Positions 6,211 through 6,287 of a stretch of 6,287 nucleotides of DNA are shown here, piece by piece (within the stretch, counting starts at the first letter, position 1; each line of letters starts with the position of its first letter). The notes under the pieces are model-generated. The model saw nothing but the letters and a program-made list of their open reading frames with translations. It was not told the origin of the DNA and did not search any database. A program made the translations under genes and the position numbers. The stretch lies in assembly GCA_031275595.1 (NCBI GenBank), contig JAISOO010000146.1, positions 1 through 6,287 on the forward strand, read 5' to 3'. The DNA is from Spirochaetaceae bacterium. Its GTDB lineage: Bacteria > Spirochaetota > Spirochaetia > Treponematales > Breznakiellaceae.

Positions 6211-6238
6211 GAAAAAGCGGTCTAAAGCCCGCTTTTTC
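6211..6238. terminator. Probable bidirectional intrinsic terminator (hairpin 2)
   Basis: GAAAAAGCGG (6211-6220) and CCGCTTTTTC (6229-6238) form a perfect 10-bp stem with an 8-nt loop. The GC core is flanked by A5 on one side and T5 on the other, so on either strand the stem is followed by five T. It could end transcripts from the 6129 promoter or from a minus-strand gene beyond the right edge. The T-run is short, so efficiency is uncertain. Confidence 0.6.
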
Positions 6239-6254
6239 CAATAAATCTAAGGTT

Positions 6255-6285
6255 GCTTTCCCAAAAACTGAAGTTTTGGGAAAGC
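6255..6285. repeat. 12-bp inverted repeat (hairpin 3), sister of hairpin 1
   Basis: GCTTTCCCAAAA (6255-6266) pairs perfectly with TTTTGGGAAAGC (6274-6285). With one bulged A, the inner ACT/AGT also pair, leaving a very small loop. Its stem is nearly the same as that of hairpin 1, but the loop differs, which suggests selection on the stem or recent duplication. Confidence 0.75.
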
Positions 6286-6287
6286 CT

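Larger units (their letters stand above)
6159..6287. repeat. Cluster of related palindromic repeat units, cut by the window edge
   Basis: Three units each begin with a variant of TCTAA(A)G: at 6160-6166, 6221-6227 and 6246-6251. The first and third continue into almost the same palindrome, G-C-(C)-TTTCCCAAAA followed by TTTTGGGAAAG-(G)-C. The third unit ends at or beyond base 6287, so the cluster may continue. The similarity between units 1 and 3, across both arms and the sequence before them, is more than independent terminators would share and suggests a duplicated palindromic repeat. Confidence 0.6.

Overview
The window looks like chromosome of a moderately GC-rich bacterium. A treponeme or other spirochaete is my best guess, at low confidence. 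It rests on the short (118-residue) DksA-type protein and on the multidomain phosphorelay proteins, not on a marker gene. No phage, transposase, plasmid, CRISPR, rRNA or tRNA signal was seen.

Layout, left to right. Positions 2-454 (+) hold the C-terminal 150 codons of an M20-family amidohydrolase that begins outside the window. Positions 455-667 are a regulatory intergenic stretch with a 7-bp-arm inverted repeat, a perfect TTGACA box and an 11-bp direct repeat. Positions 668-1024 (+) encode a TraR/DksA zinc-finger protein with both the C4 finger and the D-x-x-D-x-A tip motif. It converges, with only 17 bp between stop codons, on a three-gene minus-strand operon. In order of transcription the operon is: a double-receiver protein with a STAS-like middle (5890 to 4628), a 901-residue hybrid histidine kinase PAS-HisKA-HATPase-REC-REC-HPt (4618 to 1913), and a PHP-family histidinol-phosphatase-like hydrolase (1911 to 1042). 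The gaps are 9 nt and 1 nt, so transcriptional and translational coupling is likely. A good sigma-70-type promoter (TTGTCA-17-TACAAT) sits 53 bp upstream of the operon's first ATG, with an inverted repeat over its -10 box.

The right 320 bp are a non-coding stretch. It has a GC-rich part with nothing recognisable (5972-6128), a plus-strand promoter-like sequence (6129-6157), and three consecutive hairpins (6171-6285). The outer two hairpins share the same stem sequence, and the middle one looks like a bidirectional intrinsic terminator. This is either a palindromic repeat cluster that continues past the window edge or a terminator/small-RNA locus.

How the genes may work together (inference): the soluble hybrid kinase could pass phosphate along His159, Asp449 or Asp613, and His844. 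The co-transcribed double receiver (Asp52, Asp351) is the obvious final acceptor. It has no DNA-binding or enzymatic output domain, so signalling by protein-protein contact, perhaps through the STAS-like middle, is the most economical reading. The PHP hydrolase may only share the transcript, or may act on a small phosphorylated molecule in the same response.
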